Shown one piece after another: positions 41,049 to 53,023 of a stretch of 64,000 bases of DNA. The notes below the pieces were generated by a model. That model did not search any database. It was given only the letters and a program-made list of their open reading frames with translations, and was not told the DNA's origin. Source of the DNA: Chrysopilus asiliformis. Lineage: Eukaryota; Arthropoda; Insecta; Diptera; Rhagionidae. The stretch covers positions 37,082,361-37,146,360 of the forward strand of contig OZ035963.1 in assembly GCA_964034945.1 (NCBI GenBank). The letters run 5' to 3'. The stretch's first letter is position 1. The number at the start of each line of letters is the position of its first letter. A program made the translations under genes and the position numbers.

Positions 41049-42862
41049 GGTGATATTAGTTTGGTTAAGATTTCTGTTTGTTGCATTATCATGCTCTGCA
41101 TTTGCTGCATTGTTATTATTGTATGTTTGCGGCGAGTGTCATTAAGATTTGAGTTGTGTTGGGTTGTTGCATATTCTCAGTTTGGTATTCTTGTTCGTGC
41201 ATTTGCGGGGGTACAGGAGGAGCTGTTGGATCGTTTTTTGGAAGAGAGTAGGTTTGTTGTTTTTTTCCGCGGTTGATTGCTGAGTAAACTGGGCAGCCTC
41301 TATAGTTGTCTGTGTGGTTTCCATTGCAGTTGCTACATTTCTTCAGATTAGGGTCCTCTTTATTTCTTTGACAATCTTGAGAGGTGTGGTGGTCTCCGCA
41401 AGCCACGCAAACACTCGTTAATTTGCAATAAGCTTTAGAAGTTCTTTTGTAGGACTCTTCTACTCTTATCTTTCGATGCAGAATATATCTTACATCAAAG
41501 GTTGGGTGTGTTTTCCCTTTCGGAGCTTTGCCAGATTCTGGGTCTAGTTCAATTTTAAGGATTTGTTGGGGCTGCTTTTGTTTGTTAAGAATGTTGGAAA
41601 CCGATTTAATTTTGATGCTTTGTTGTTCAAGGTCAACTTTGATTTCGTCCACTTTTACGTTGTGGTCAATGCCCTTTAGAGCGACTCTGAGGCCCTTAGC
41701 ACTTTTAAGCTGGTAGGTGTAATATTTCTTTTCTTTTAAGTCGAGCCACTTAACTAGTTGAGTATATGCAACTTCGGTGCTTACTTGCACTTTAGTTTCC
41801 CGTATTCCACCTTTATTAGGGTCAACAATGTAAAATTTATCGTTTCCGATTGAGTCATTGATACCTTTGATTGTTTCGTTGTGGCTTAGTTCGCGGATAT
41901 AAATTGGCGGAGGTTTGTGCTGGATTTGAATCATATCTGTTTCGTCACTTAAGGTGATGGCCCAATAGAAGCTTTGCTTGCTTCGCTTGCTTTGCTTTAC
42001 TGAGGCATTCGAGCCGATGAAAGCAAGCAAAGCAAATCTAAGCCCAATGAACGCTTTGAACTTATGCTTTGTCATTTCTGTATTCTGTGTTGATTCTCAG
42101 GCATTTTTAGTGATTGTGAAGGAAGTTTCGTTAGGAATTTAATTATTTTGCAGATAGATGAATTTCCAGGACATTTGTGATGTCTTATATGTACATCATA
42201 TTTTTGATGTATTGGTCTTTAAAATGTCTCCAACAGGTCAAAAACACTCGCCAGTTTTGGGTTCGTGATATTTATTGTCAACGCAAACTGCATGGTCTTT
42301 ATGATAGCCATAGATGGGAAACATATCAATATAACCTGCCCCCCACATTCAGGATCTATGTTTTTCAATACAGCATTGTTTTGCGTCGATGTTGGATCAT
42401 ATGGAAGCCAGAGCGATGTCGGGGTATTCCAATTTTCAAATTTTGCCGAAGCTATTCGACAGGAAATACTTCAGATTCCAAAAAATCGTACATTCCCAAA
42501 CACCGACATCTTTTTTCCTCATTATTTTGTTGGAGACGCGGCTTTCCCGCTTAAACGGTATTTGATGAGACTATCCCCTCAATTCTCAATAAAAGTTAAC
42601 AGTCTATTAACTTGTTAACTGGCTTTAAGAGAAATTTAATATAATTGGTATTCTAGCAAACAAGTTAAAAGACGTCAAACGATCAGCTGTCTGTTAACTT
42701 TTTTGAAGACTTTTCTTAAGAGAATTTTGTATTTTGGCAACTAAGTTAATAGGCAATTCTAGCCTTAAAAGTCTATTAAGTTAAAAGGTCCTCCGGATCA
42801 GCTTTTACAATCTGTTAAGTGGAGATCGGTTTTGAAAATTGTGTGTTATTTGTTACAAAAAA

Positions 42863-43313
42863 ATGGAAAACTTATTAATTTTTGATTTTTTGATATAAGT
42901 TTACAAGTATTTGGAAAATAAAATAACAAGGTTGATATTTATAATAAATAGAACATTGAAGAATTTTGTTTTTCTTTTATTTGTTTAGTATTTCTTCGCT
43001 TATACGAATACTACGGGACTCGACAAATGCTTTTGACATGCCAGAGAACTTATTCAAGCGGAATTTTAGAATGACACAATTTGTAGCCATAAAATTAATT
43101 GAGCTGTTAGAACCGTACGATGAGAATTTATCATCAACAATTCCATTTTCGTTAAAAGTTTTGACAACACTCAACTTCTTTGCAATTGGCTCTTATCAAA
43201 ATTCAGTGGGACAAAACAATGAAATCAATCTAAGCCAGTCCCCAGTTTCTCGCACCGTATATGAAATTTCAAAAATAATAAACACACATCTTGGTCAAAA
43301 ATTTATTAAATAA
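42863..43313 (+). pseudogene. Harbinger C transposase remnant
   Basis: Same exon 1 and splice donor as Harbinger A but with a TAA in exon 1. Exon 2 runs from IRILRDSTNAFDMPENLF to HLGQKFIK and ends at the internal deletion. No catalytic residues remain. Confidence 0.85.
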
Positions 43314-43399
43314 CGCTGGAAAGAATATGAATACAAAATGAATAAGACTTATCATACATAAATTTAATATAATACTTGTTTTTTTTTATTTTGTGGAAC

Positions 43400-44880
43400 T
43401 GTGCTTCGTTCTGGGTTAGTCACACACACAGTCACTTCTGTTGATTGATTTAGATGCATTGGTTCATCGAGGGATGTATTTGGCAAACCTAGTGGCTATT
43501 TCATCATCCCCGTATATCGCAATCTTGCCTAACACATTTATCGCCCGATTTTCGAAATCGCTTAATGTTGACTTGGGCCACCTCCAGTTCCATCAGCATA
43601 AACAAGTTGAGCTCTCTTTTTACTTTTTAACTGGTATTCCCAGTTCCTTAAATTCTGAAATTTTAAAGAAAAAACTATTACTGGTTCAAGAATGGGACGT
43701 GTGAAGACAATAAGACAAATTATTTTACTAGCTATTTAGAACACTTAACGACCGTATACTATTTTCATATCAAAATAGGTGAAACGTATTTTCCTCATTT
43801 GGGTAGCTTTAGTATTGCAAACAACAAGTGTGCAAAGTTTCATTCAAATCCGTTGAGCGGTCTTTGAGAAAAATGTACCAACGTTCACTTATTTTTATAT
43901 GGAAACAGCCTATAGTTACTATCGTGTCCCCTTTAGTACGAAATATAAAATTGAAACAATTCAGTATGTTGCTACTAAAAGGAAATGTAACCATGTATGT
44001 CGTGTTGTGTTTTTCCTAAACACGCTGAGTGGACATATACACTTTATACAAAATAAAACACTGTATAACTTTTACTTTTAATTCATTTAAATAACACTTT
44101 TCTCATATGAATTACAACTTTCGATTAATTTATTAAAATTACTAATTTACTAAAACAGAACGTCCGACTACTTCCGTGATCAAATCAGAACTCTCTTGTT
44201 ACCTGACTGCATCGATCACCGATCGATTACCATTACAAAGTCCAATGTTCTGGTTTGACATTAAATCTTTTAGTTATTGGGAAATAACAATTATTTGGTG
44301 ACCAAGCTATATCAGCTTAAGATTTAGGTCACTACTTTTATAATTGCTTAACTTACATTAATTACAATTATGTTATTATTAAGTTATTGAACTTTGGAGA
44401 CATGCGGAAGTTCGTATATTCATGTTTTCCATTATTCGTACGATGAACCCAAGTTAACCTAGGGTGCAAAGTACAAAATTCTTATTTAAACATGAAAATA
44501 CCTACTCACCACATGTATATCAAAAATTGATAAAACAAATCAAATCGTCCAACTGCGAAACCGGAGAAACCGCACCGGGCAGGGGTCAACTGTATCAAAA
44601 AAAGAGAGGCTATACATTTACTGACTTCTTTCCACTGGTTGACGCACCTTTCTGTCCCTTTTACATTCAAAAATTTTGCTACTTCTTCCCAGGACTTTGC
44701 GTGCTCCCGGTCCAAGGGGTCAAGCGGCGCCTTTTTACATTCCAAGAAGGAAATGTATGCGTCGTGTTGCTTGGAGGTTGTTCGAGGAAGACCTCTTTTT
44801 TTGGTGGTGGCTCTTGAAATTAAAGAAAAGATTAGTAAAATAAAAAAGGTTTGCTACAATGTTAAATACTAACCTGCCAT
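43400..44880 (-). pseudogene. Harbinger C Myb/SANT-like gene remnant
   Basis: The Myb exon is kept at about 44627-44815 (ECKKAPLDPLDREHAKSWEE, then CVNQWKE), as is much of the following exon near 43440-43660 with small deletions. The start ATG is replaced: plus-strand 'cctgccatttt' still reads ATGG on the minus strand, but downstream frames shift. The solo LTR sits in its intron. Confidence 0.7.
43994..44517. repeat. Solo LTR with 4-bp target duplication
   Basis: TGTA at 43994-43997 and 44514-44517 flank 516 bp beginning TGTCGTGTTGTG and ending CTACTCACCACA. The corresponding site in Harbinger A (near 18943) is uninterrupted (gtaaccgtgtatatcaaaaa), which proves an insertion. No other copy is in the window, so family and strand are unknown. 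Confidence 0.85.
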
Positions 44881-45553
44881 TTTCTCGTCAAAATATTGAA
44901 AATTGTTGACCTATGAACCAGGCTTCCACTTTTTTATGTTCGACGTTTACGGCATTGCCAGACATTTCAAAAATTCCGTGTGGAGAATCTTTTAACCTTG
45001 TTTAAAATTAAATTCTCCACAAACCTTTTATCGAGAATACCAATTTCTATTCAAATTACAAAGTTTAAAGTTAACAGGTCTTTTAGAGTCTGTTATGTAG
45101 AATTACGAGGTATATCCCGGCAAATTACTAGATAAAAAATCGGAATATTTTAATCGAAGGCTTTCTCGTGCCGGGCGAATAATTGAAAATGCATTCGGAA
45201 TATTAACTGCAAAATGGAGGATATTGAGAACAACATTATGTTTGGCTCCCGAAAATGCAGAAAAAATTGTTAAGGCTTCGGTTGTCCTTCACAATTTTCT
45301 TAAATTGACAGACACTTCGTACATTTCTTTCGGTTACGTCGACCATGAAGAAGACGACGTAATCATTCATGGGGCTTGGAGACAAGAAGTTGCACCTCTG
45401 CAATCCGTTAGTCGTGTTTCTTCTAATAGGGCCCCAACTGATGCTTATGGATTAAGAGACAAATTACGCGAATACATTTTTCAAAATAAAATATAATATC
45501 ACAATAACATGCATTGGAAAATTTAAAATAAAATAAACAGTTGGAAATTACAC

Positions 45554-46300
45554 TTATTCTTTATTTGAATATTCATTAAATTTCTCATGCACAAGCTTTA
45601 AAATATCAAATTTAAAATCCATCCTATGTTTATTACCAACTTTTTCTATGTAATCTTGTATGACATTAAGACTAGGATCTTTTGATTCTTTGGAATCTTT
45701 TTGGTGATAAAAGACTCTGCTTTGTCCAACAATGAATTGGACGCTTCAAAGCGTTTTAGGTTTTTTTTGTGGTGCTGAAGTGCTCTGGGACGAAGAATCG
45801 CGCATAGCAAAAGAATTTAAAGATTGTAGATTCTATTACTGTAGAATGAAATATTTCGTCACTTATATAATCCACAGGATCAGTTGCTTGTAAATATATC
45901 ATGAGGAGACATAAGGGAAACATCTAAAAAATCTATTGATGATTCATGCAGTTAATCTAATTTAATGTTTGACGAAGTTCTGTAAATGAATTTTTTTTAA
46001 CAACATTCGTATTAATTTGTTCAAAAATAAAAGTGAATCAAAATCCTGCCATGCCTTTTGAACCACTGCCACTCGGTAGTTTAGAAGCGTGGTATTCAGA
46101 GGCAAATCCGTCAAGTAGAGCCTTCCATCGTTTTCTGCAAACTAGTTCTAAAATTAATCATTAATTAGCAAAATTGAAAAAATATTAACAATGTGAAAAT
46201 TTTACGTAGTTTTGTCCCATAAGCACTTATATTGCAGTACTTCATTTATTAATTTTTCTTCAAACATTTTCCAAATAATGGATTAAGCTTCTGAGGCGAG
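45554..46300 (-). pseudogene. Harbinger B MADF-BESS-like accessory gene
   Basis: On the minus strand a start at about 46268 reads MFEEKLINEVLQYKCLWDKT, the opening of a MADF domain, followed by a donor gtaaaa. Near 46040-46150, KRWKALLDGFASEYHASKLP and SGSG match the end of a MADF domain. At 45554-45720 a C-terminal helix (YIEKVGNKHRMDFKFDILKL) resembles a BESS-type interaction motif and ends EYSNKE. The middle of MADF is missing and phases are uncertain. Such proteins act as DNA-binding partners of PIF/Harbinger transposases. Confidence 0.6.
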
Positions 46301-46720
46301 TATCGAATTGAACATTTCTCAAATCAACAATTTGAACACACGCTGCGCTTTGCATGCATCTCTCATTAGGCCAGCTCCCATAAGGAAACACGGAGTTCAA
46401 TTCAGCTGTCAAAGCTAGTAAAGCAAGCAAAGCTTGTATTGGGCCATCACCTTTAGTAATGCATGCCTGTAGTTGGAAGTGCTGGCCACCGTTTTGGCAA
46501 TTTTCGCTGATGTCAATGGTTTAGAGCTAGGAAGGCTTCGCTTTCGTTTTTCATTGGTGACTTTGTTGAAATAGCGTTGGATTCCCGTGGGTGCCTTACC
46601 TGTGGCAGTGGTCTTGGTCTGGCTCGATGCACCTGGCTCTATGTTCAGTTCGTCGACCTCCATTTGGGAGTTATTTTCACATGCACTTAGCACTTTATGC
46701 ACTTTATTGTTTTTATTCAC

Positions 46721-46913
46721 TTTGACAGTTTTTTTTACAAGAGGTTATGAGTTTGTAATCCGACGTTGGGAGCATTATCCCACTTAATTAACTTCCCGGC
46801 CCTGCCTGAGTCACTGTTTTGTAGTACGAATTTGTTCGATTGCAATTGTATTTTAGTTAAGTTGCAAATATATTTATCGATTATAGAGCGAAAAAGGGAG
46901 CGTTATTATTAAA
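46721..46913. other. Jockey 5' leader and flank
   Basis: Directly upstream of ORF1; includes the probable 5' untranslated region. The element's start is not defined by a visible target duplication. Confidence 0.35.
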
Positions 46914-47373
46914 ATTTTGTTTTAACCATTGAAACATTTCTGATTCATGGCCTTTACTCGACCTTATTAGCATTGAATTCTGTTTTGGAATTTCTCGGCT
47001 TACAGGTCAAAAAATATAACAAAAAGTTATATTATTTTTGTGGATGTTTTCACATCCGATAAATTCCCCCCAACAGGTCGGGCATGTCTGCCCTGAAACC
47101 CATCAGGAGCCTGTTTCTAGTATGGAAGCTGGCTCACCGTCATCAGAGCCTGCTTTACCAGCTTCCACGCAGGCTTACAGGATTTTGGTGGGGAAAGACT
47201 CAACTCGAGTCTTATACCCCGATTGCCACAGACCCCACACGAATTATGAGGGAAGGCAAAATTAGCTCCATCAAGCCAGAGCAACTTTACTATTTTGTTT
47301 TAACCATTGAAACATTTCTGATTCATGGCCTTTACTCGACCTTATTAGCATTGAATTCTGTTTTGGAATTTCT
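46914..47373. repeat. 296-bp insert between identical 82-bp direct repeats
   Basis: 46914-46995 and 47292-47373 are the same 82 bases (attttgttttaaccattgaa ... ggaatttct). Between them, 46996-47060 is the inverse of the hairpin repeat at 29.2 kb, and 47060-47290 is GC-richer with no clear product. It could be a tandem-duplication breakpoint, an LTR-like pair or a very long target duplication. Confidence 0.8.
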
Positions 47374-47639
47374 GTTTTGGTTATTATTAAAACACATTTT
47401 TTATATTGATTATTGATTATTTACAATATTATTTATTATTTAAGAATCAAATTTAACGTTTATAAACTGATAACCGACAATTGAATAATTGAATGAAATT
47501 TTTTGATTAGTATTAAAAATTATTACATTTAAAAAGTAACTTGATTATTCAAAAATTATAAAGTGAAAGTATTTTAAATTCAAAGTATTTTAAAATTCAA
47601 AGTGTTTCAAATTAAAAATTGGTTTGTACTAAAAATCAT

Positions 47640-49140
47640 AGTGTCACCACAAGTTTAATCGATAATTTAAGCGGTAAAGTCCGTTCGTTATAATAGCACT
47701 AGCTCTATTTTTCCTGTTTTCGTTGAAAATGTCACAAGAGTCGTTTTCAAAAACTATTTTGTTTCCATATGAAGCCATTTTGCTTACCGAAACTAAATTC
47801 GCGCACAAATTAGGAACACACTCGACATCGTGTAAAGTGGCTTCAATATTGCCTTTTAAACTTAACTGTACATTTCCCGCACAATTAACTTTGATTTTTG
47901 AGTTATTTGCACCAACAACATCCTTATTCGAAACGTTTGATCTATTGTAAATATAATATCGAGCTATCGTTTGTCATGTGGGATGTTGCACCCGAATCAA
48001 TATACCAGTCAGCCGAACTAACACTATTTGCCAATAGTGAAGCAAATAAAACGTGACTGTCTTATATATAATATAAGTTAACTTGTTATAAATAAAACGC
48101 TCACTTAATTGCGACTGTTCTATTTGAAATCTAATAATGAAGTGACAATAATAATGATTTTTGGTTTTATCCAAGGTTTACAATTCTTGTGGGAAATTAG
48201 CTGAGGGCTAATTCCCATTAGATGGTCAAATAAATTGCAAGCATGTGTATCCGGTTTCATTTTACTGATAAATTCCGTCGGTCACGTTGTTTCAGCTTTA
48301 CTGAGTCGAAACTTTATTGATTGCGCGAATTCAGGTGTTAACCTGATGCTTGCTTGCATTTTATTTGATCTTACAATTTTTATGAATGTGTTGGCTCTTT
48401 CCCATGGTAATAACTTATATTATAATATATTAATATTGCGTTTGTTTTTGGTTTTTTTTGACGTACAAGAATTTGCAAAATGTCCAATTTGATTGCATTT
48501 GTGACAACGGAACGTTTTCCTACTACCATTATTCCAGTTATTTTTTGAAACAAAAGCGTTGTCATTGTACACTATTTGATGAATTTCAGTCAAACTTTAC
48601 ATCCTGAAGCAGAATATTTTTAACAAAATCTACTGTTAATTCTTTGTTTGAATTTTCTATAGCGAGAACAAGGGAGTTGAAATCGTCTGGTAAACCGGCG
48701 AGCATTAACGACTTCATCATCAATATTTAAAGCGGGATTATTGACTTTTTGTGACGTCATTATTACTTTGTTCACATAATGAACAGATTCACAGTCACTG
48801 AGTTTTATCTGAACTAATTGTTTTAATAAATCAACTTTTCGTGTTAAACCGCGTTCTTCAAATGCTTTCCCCAGGAATTCCAAGCATCCTTTGAATTTTT
48901 CGCTTCCCTTATATAAGCATATATTGAAGTATCAAGCATTAGTGTAATTTCGGCTAAGGCTTTTTCATCGTTCATTTTCTCGGATTCACTCGCGGTGTCT
49001 TTTAGTTCGGTATTAACGGTTTTCCAGAGACCTTTTATTATTAACTATGATTTAACTTGCCGTTTCCAGCAATCGTAATTTTCTCGGCCGCGTAATTTTT
49101 CAAGCAGCAAATGTGGTGGTTTCCATTTTAAATATATATC
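47640..49140 (-). pseudogene. Second copia element: gag and protease
   Basis: Downward from 49140: gag start (LRGRENYDCWKRQVKS, then a stop, LIIKGLWKTV), EKALAEITLMLDTSIYAYIR, LTRKVDLLKQLVQIKLSDCE and PDDFNSLVLAIENSNKEL after a frameshift. Then come a CCHC knuckle (CHKCNQIGHFANSC near 48490) and protease (DWYIDSGATSHMTND near 47980, a stop at about 47944, then CVPNLCANLVSVSKM). It ends before integrase. This is a different family from the copia at 30 kb by sequence. Confidence 0.82.
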
Positions 49141-50242
49141 TGCACACCGATTCTGAGCATAATCGAAACTTTTCACCAATGGAAAATCGAAAAGGGGGAA
49201 TTTTTTTTAAAGTTAGGAAATTTTCTTGAGATCCGCAGCGATCAAGAATTCTTTACTTACCCGATGTGAATTTTATAAGTTGAAAGTGTAAATATTTTTT
49301 AAACCTATTATTTACTTTACTTGGGTTTTGATTCTACTTTTTATATGTCAGTTTTAAATAGGATTTTAAAATTGGTTTCATTTGGGATATTTGTGTAAAT
49401 ATTTTCTAACCTATCTCTTATTTACTTTACTCAAAATAATTGAATTAAACTATTTAATTGTATTATACAATCTGAAATTTGAATGTTACACTTTTAATAC
49501 AGTGTATATCTATTTAAACATCATTATATTTGAGTTGATTTGTACAATTGATTTGTACAATTGATTTGTACAATTGTACAGTTGATTTGTACAAAATTTG
49601 TACTCCAATGCTCGAACATAGCTGAAATGATCACGCATTGTCTATAAACAACTCGCGTCAACTGTAAACAGACTGAATGTAAACAATTTCGCATGCACAA
49701 CTGTAAACAAGTATATTTACTTAAACTTCGCGCATGATCATGTTTCACGTAAAATCATACTTTTATGAATCATATTTTCATGCTTTTCATGATACTTCAA
49801 GCATGTTTCTTTTAAGCATTTCATGATGTTTTATAATTTTTTTTCTTAATATTACTTTATTATTGTTATTAAAATTTTATAGACATAACACGATCCCCCG
49901 CAGGAAAGATTTGATCTCATAGATCGAATCTATACTCGCCTTTTGAGGTCTTAATTCCGTTACATTTATATTCAGATCTTTCAATAGGATCTCTTTAATA
50001 TATGATCAATGCATCTTCATTACTCCTTGATTTTTTATTAACCAATGGTTTAAGCAACATAATTTTATACAGAGCTGTCCATTTTAGAACATTTAGCACA
50101 AATTATAATTATTGCAATGATAATTGATATATCGACCGCATAAGTTACATAGCTAAAATGATAAACGGGATGTGTTCGTTACAATATCGCTGACAATTTG
50201 CCTTTCATAATTTTTATTTTATGAGTTGTATCCGATAGTTCA
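49141..50242. other. AT-rich sequence with a short tandem array
   Basis: No coding signal. At 49530-49595 'ttgatttgtacaa' is repeated about four times (13-bp unit, one copy disturbed). 'catgat/catttcatgat' words cluster at 49735-49830. Confidence 0.45.
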
Positions 50243-50470
50243 TTAAACCCTTAATTTATGAGGTGAAAATCATATGCGTAAATGATGAGGTGGTTTCCAA
50301 TGGACTTGTTCTAATCACATACCAAATCCGTGCTTTTAACTCGGCATACAACACCATACTGTATGAAGGTACTGAAGATTTCAGAGTCGCTGTGCTGAAA
50401 ACATGACAAATAGCAAAGAGAGAAAAGTCAATGTGGGTCCACTGGACCCACCTCATCAATAAAGGGTTAA
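50243..50470. mobile_element. piggyBac-like MITE
   Basis: TTAA at 50243-50246 and 50467-50470 surrounds ends acccttaatttatgagg and cctcatcaataaaggg (mirrored cccttnattnatgagg). A palindromic gggtccactggaccc lies near the right end. TTAA targets with CCCT-type ends indicate piggyBac; no coding. Confidence 0.7.
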
Positions 50471-50960
50471 ATTTATATTTATAACTTTCATGGGATCAAT
50501 TGGTTTTAACAACCATGAATATTTCAAATTCTCATCAGTACAACAATTCTCCTCATATAGATCCTTTTGTATTAATTTGTTTTCATACGAACTGGATATC
50601 TCTAAATCAGGTATTAATATATCATGAATAGTACTAGCAGTATAATTTTTATTTGTTAAGATACCAGTACCGATTAATTTTACATCATCTAGCAATTTAC
50701 ATTTGATTGAATTCAATATTTCTTGTTATAACATGTTATGCTTTCCTAGTTTATGCCAAATTTCAATATCTTGATTTAATGCTCTTCACAATCTTCAGTG
50801 AATTTTTGTAAAAGAAGAAGATCCGTTTTACATGTCGGATTCGTATAAGGATTCATTAAAAGGATGGATTTACAAATTTTCTCTCTTCCAATGGCTTTAC
50901 ATTCACTTACAATCACTATTAACCTTTTGCAATTATCAAATATTTTCTTTTTGGATTAAT
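50456..50960 (-). pseudogene. Errantivirus-type env fragment (C-terminal half)
   Basis: Cys-rich frames read, downward: a DNCKR / SECKA / KICKS cluster, NPYTNPTCKTDLL, a stop near 50785, then SIKCKLLDDVKLIGTGIL and a Cys-containing tail. Spacing of Cys pairs with an 'NP..PTC' turn and 'GTGIL' resembles the distal half of gypsy-type Baculo_F-like envelope proteins. No membrane anchor follows. It is a separate, older piece than the env at 51.3-52.4 kb because that one also contains this region. Confidence 0.45.
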
Positions 50961-50964
50961 CATG

Positions 50965-51272
50965 AAAGAAGTTAACATAAGAAGCTATGACATTTCTCCA
51001 TCGTTCAAGCAATTTATGAATTCCTTGCCAAAAAAAACCCTCATCTTTTGAGGCCAAGAATGAATCGTGCCAATTTTTGATACCTCCAATTGAAGTGAAG
51101 CGTATTTCAGTAAGGGCATTCTGCATTGATCAAAACAAGTGGTAGTCCGAAGGGGCAAAGTCTGGTTAATACGGCGGGTGAGGCAAAACTTCCCATCCAC
51201 TATTTTCCAAATAGATTTTGATCAGTCTAGCAACATGAGGCCGAGCGTTGTCATAATGGAAAAGAAATTTGC
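50965..51272 (-). pseudogene. Mariner transposase C-terminal fragment
   Basis: Contains the second catalytic Asp (FLFHYDNARPHVARLIK) and the third (PDFAPSDYHLF) 34 residues apart, i.e. DD34D, with one stop just before the third motif and a small frameshift. It ends with WQGIHKLLERWRNVIASYVN. The N-terminal two thirds are missing. It is joined to env at about 51270. Confidence 0.85.
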
Positions 51273-52380
51273 CGGATATATTTTCCGTACTTTGCATTCC
51301 GTAGGCATTGAGTCGGCGTGACTCAGCAGTTCTATTTCACAGAGGTTGTTACTTGATCTTATGTTGAAAATTGGATGTACATATTAGCCTACATAGATAG
51401 GCGTTCTGACCCTGTACAATACAATTTGCGAAATCCTCTTCGTTTAGGGTGTAGTAGTGTTCCTTATTTAACTCCACGACTAGATACCGCACTGATGGTT
51501 GTATGTACAAGAAAACCTCACCATGTCGTGCTGGCAAAGGAACGGTTTTATACAATTTATATGGTTCCCGAGAAGGGAGCGGTAGTTTAAATTCGACCAG
51601 AATTTGTTTTTCCATTAACCTTGTGCTTATTTGTCCTAACCGATAGATTTCTAATAGGTTGTTCCTACCCTCATGTATCGGTAGCCTGACTGACATTGGC
51701 AGATTTTTTTGTATGTTGACCAACGCATCGTTTAGTTGCGTTGGGCTGACTATAGACGGATGCAACTTCCCATGTTTTATATCGGTTATCAGATTTATTA
51801 CAGTGTTCTGATAGTCCTCATACCGGGATATAACGAAATGTAAGTTTATTAGAAGTAACTCATATTTCTGGAAACTTTTCACTCTTTCATATTCCGTGTG
51901 TGATTTTTCAGATCTGTTATGAATACCCTCTAGTCTATCCCCGAGCAACGCGAACTGATCCTGCACTTGTTTCATGCTTTTGTTATATAAATTGTACGTC
52001 GTGTCAATTATATACGTCTGATTTTTCATGAGTTCCTGCAGGTGATCCTCGTTCCCTTTTAACCTATCAATCTGTTCGTCGTAAAACCTAGCGTCACTCT
52101 CGTCTAGGGTACCGAACAAGTTTTTGCTTAGAGTCCCAATAATATTGAAGGCTCCCCGTCGTCTGCGAAAGATTTGGGGTTTTAATAATTCGTTTGTTAC
52201 TTTAATGGAATCCAACAACAGCGGTATTTGTTGTGCTGTATTATTGCACCAGGTTAAATCTTCTGGGGTAAGGGCTGCCCTTTGACACATGGGGAGTAAT
52301 TGAGTTTCATACTCCCTCATTTTTTCGATTCCAGCTTAAGACTACTTAAATCTATATACGTTACTAGTGTCCATTCATTA

Positions 52381-53023
52381 CTATAGAGCAGGGGTGGGGA
52401 ACCTATTTTCTGCCAAGGGCCATTTGGAAATTTATAACATCATTCGCGGGCCAGACAAATAATAATAGTTTTTTTAGTTTTTATTGCTCAACAAAAAAAC
52501 AATCATGTGTCCATTTTTCTTGAAAAGACCGACATTCTGCATCCACTTTTCTTTTCTTTATACTCGCCATTTGTAGGATATATAAGTTTTAATTTCTAAA
52601 TCACTCACGTTTGCGCACGAAGAACCAAAAAGAATGACGAACAGTCACGCATGTGCAACAAGGAAAAATTCACAATCCCCTCAGGAATTGCAAAATACGC
52701 CAACACGATATCTGTCAGCAGTCGGCGTATTATCACTGCGCGCACTAAACACTCTTCTGCTAAACATACAAAAGAACATCACTCTTCGTTTATTTCCGGA
52801 ATGCTTCGTTTTAATCACAAAGAAGTTCATAAATGCAGTATTTAATTATTTTATTATGAAAAAAAACAGTATCTCAATAATAAAAATTCCCATATTTCAG
52901 AGACAATTCCCTAGTTCCCATTTGAGGCTTAAAATTCCCAAAAATTGCTCGTGGGCCAGATCAAATGACTTCGCGGGCCGTATGTGGCCCGCGGGCCGGA
53001 GGTTCCCCACCCCTGCTATAGAG
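52381..53023. mobile_element. hAT MITE with 8-bp target duplication
   Basis: CTATAGAG at 52381-52388 and 53016-53023 flank 627 bp with termini caggggtggggaacc and ggttccccacccctg. Subterminal gcgggcc words are mirrored. It is inserted in the GypF env. It encodes only a short remnant of the transposase N-terminus. Confidence 0.95.
52481..52570 (-). pseudogene. hAT transposase N-terminal remnant (29 residues)
   Basis: From the ATG at 52570: MASIKKRKVDAECRSFQEKW, then a few residues ending FFVEQ and a stop. 'KRKVD.ECR.F..KW...YFF' is the conserved start of a hAT subgroup that includes SPIN/Charlie-like transposases and GTF2IRD2-related proteins. Confidence 0.7.

Larger units (their letters stand above)
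42572..45113 (+). mobile_element. Harbinger C, internally deleted relative of Harbinger A
   Basis: TAT duplications at 42572-42574 and 45111-45113 flank 42575-45110. The left terminus is identical to Harbinger A (cccctcaattctcaataaaa); the right ends ...gttatgtagaattacgagg. Compared with A it lacks the segment equivalent to about 16805-18280 (most of the transposase and the last exon of the Myb gene), and it contains a solo LTR. Confidence 0.92.
42310..45496 (+). pseudogene. Harbinger B transposase (partial), split by Harbinger C
   Basis: The left piece (about 42310-42574) has the first catalytic Asp in AIDGKHINITCPPHSGS, a small deletion, then VDVGSYGSQSDVGVFQF and the second Asp in YFVGDAAFPLKRYLMRL. 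The right piece (45112-45496) has PGKLLDKKSEYFNRRLSRAG with the Glu in IIENAFGILTAKW and ends REYIFQNKI. Removing Harbinger C and one TAT copy gives RYLMRLYPGK in phase. The N-terminal third and a segment after the first Asp are missing. Confidence 0.88.
41949..46455 (+). mobile_element. Harbinger B, inserted in jockey ORF1
   Basis: TTA duplications at 41949-41951 and 46453-46455 flank termini aggtgatggcccaatagaag (left) and the mirrored cttgtattgggccatcacct (right), followed inward by 'ctttgcttgctt' words. Without its nested insert it is about 1.96 kb. It carries rightward transposase pieces and a leftward MADF-type gene, a different Harbinger lineage from A and C. Confidence 0.92.
41116..46720 (-). 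pseudogene. Jockey ORF1, split by Harbinger B
   Basis: The N-terminal part is 46720-46456 (starts MNKNNKVHKVLS, basic NEKRKRSLPSSK). The C-terminal part is 41948-41116, with the PRE_C2HC-like domain (LVKWLDLKEKKYYTYQLKSA), then Cys/His knuckles (CVACGDHHTSQDC, CSNCNGNHTDNYRGC). Between them lies Harbinger B with TTA duplications; removing it and one TTA joins '...NYRHALL' to 'SDETDM...' in phase. The product is an RNA-binding protein. The apparent frame start at 42075 is Harbinger end sequence, not jockey. Confidence 0.9.

Noticed and set aside
41952..42075. Jockey ORF1 start at 42075
   Set aside because: The first ~40 residues of that frame are Harbinger B terminal sequence; the true N-terminus is at 46720-46456.
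46996..47291. Helitron or jockey fragment
   Set aside because: No TC...CTRR ends and no ORF similarity; only the flanking 82-bp repeats and the shared hairpin can be supported.
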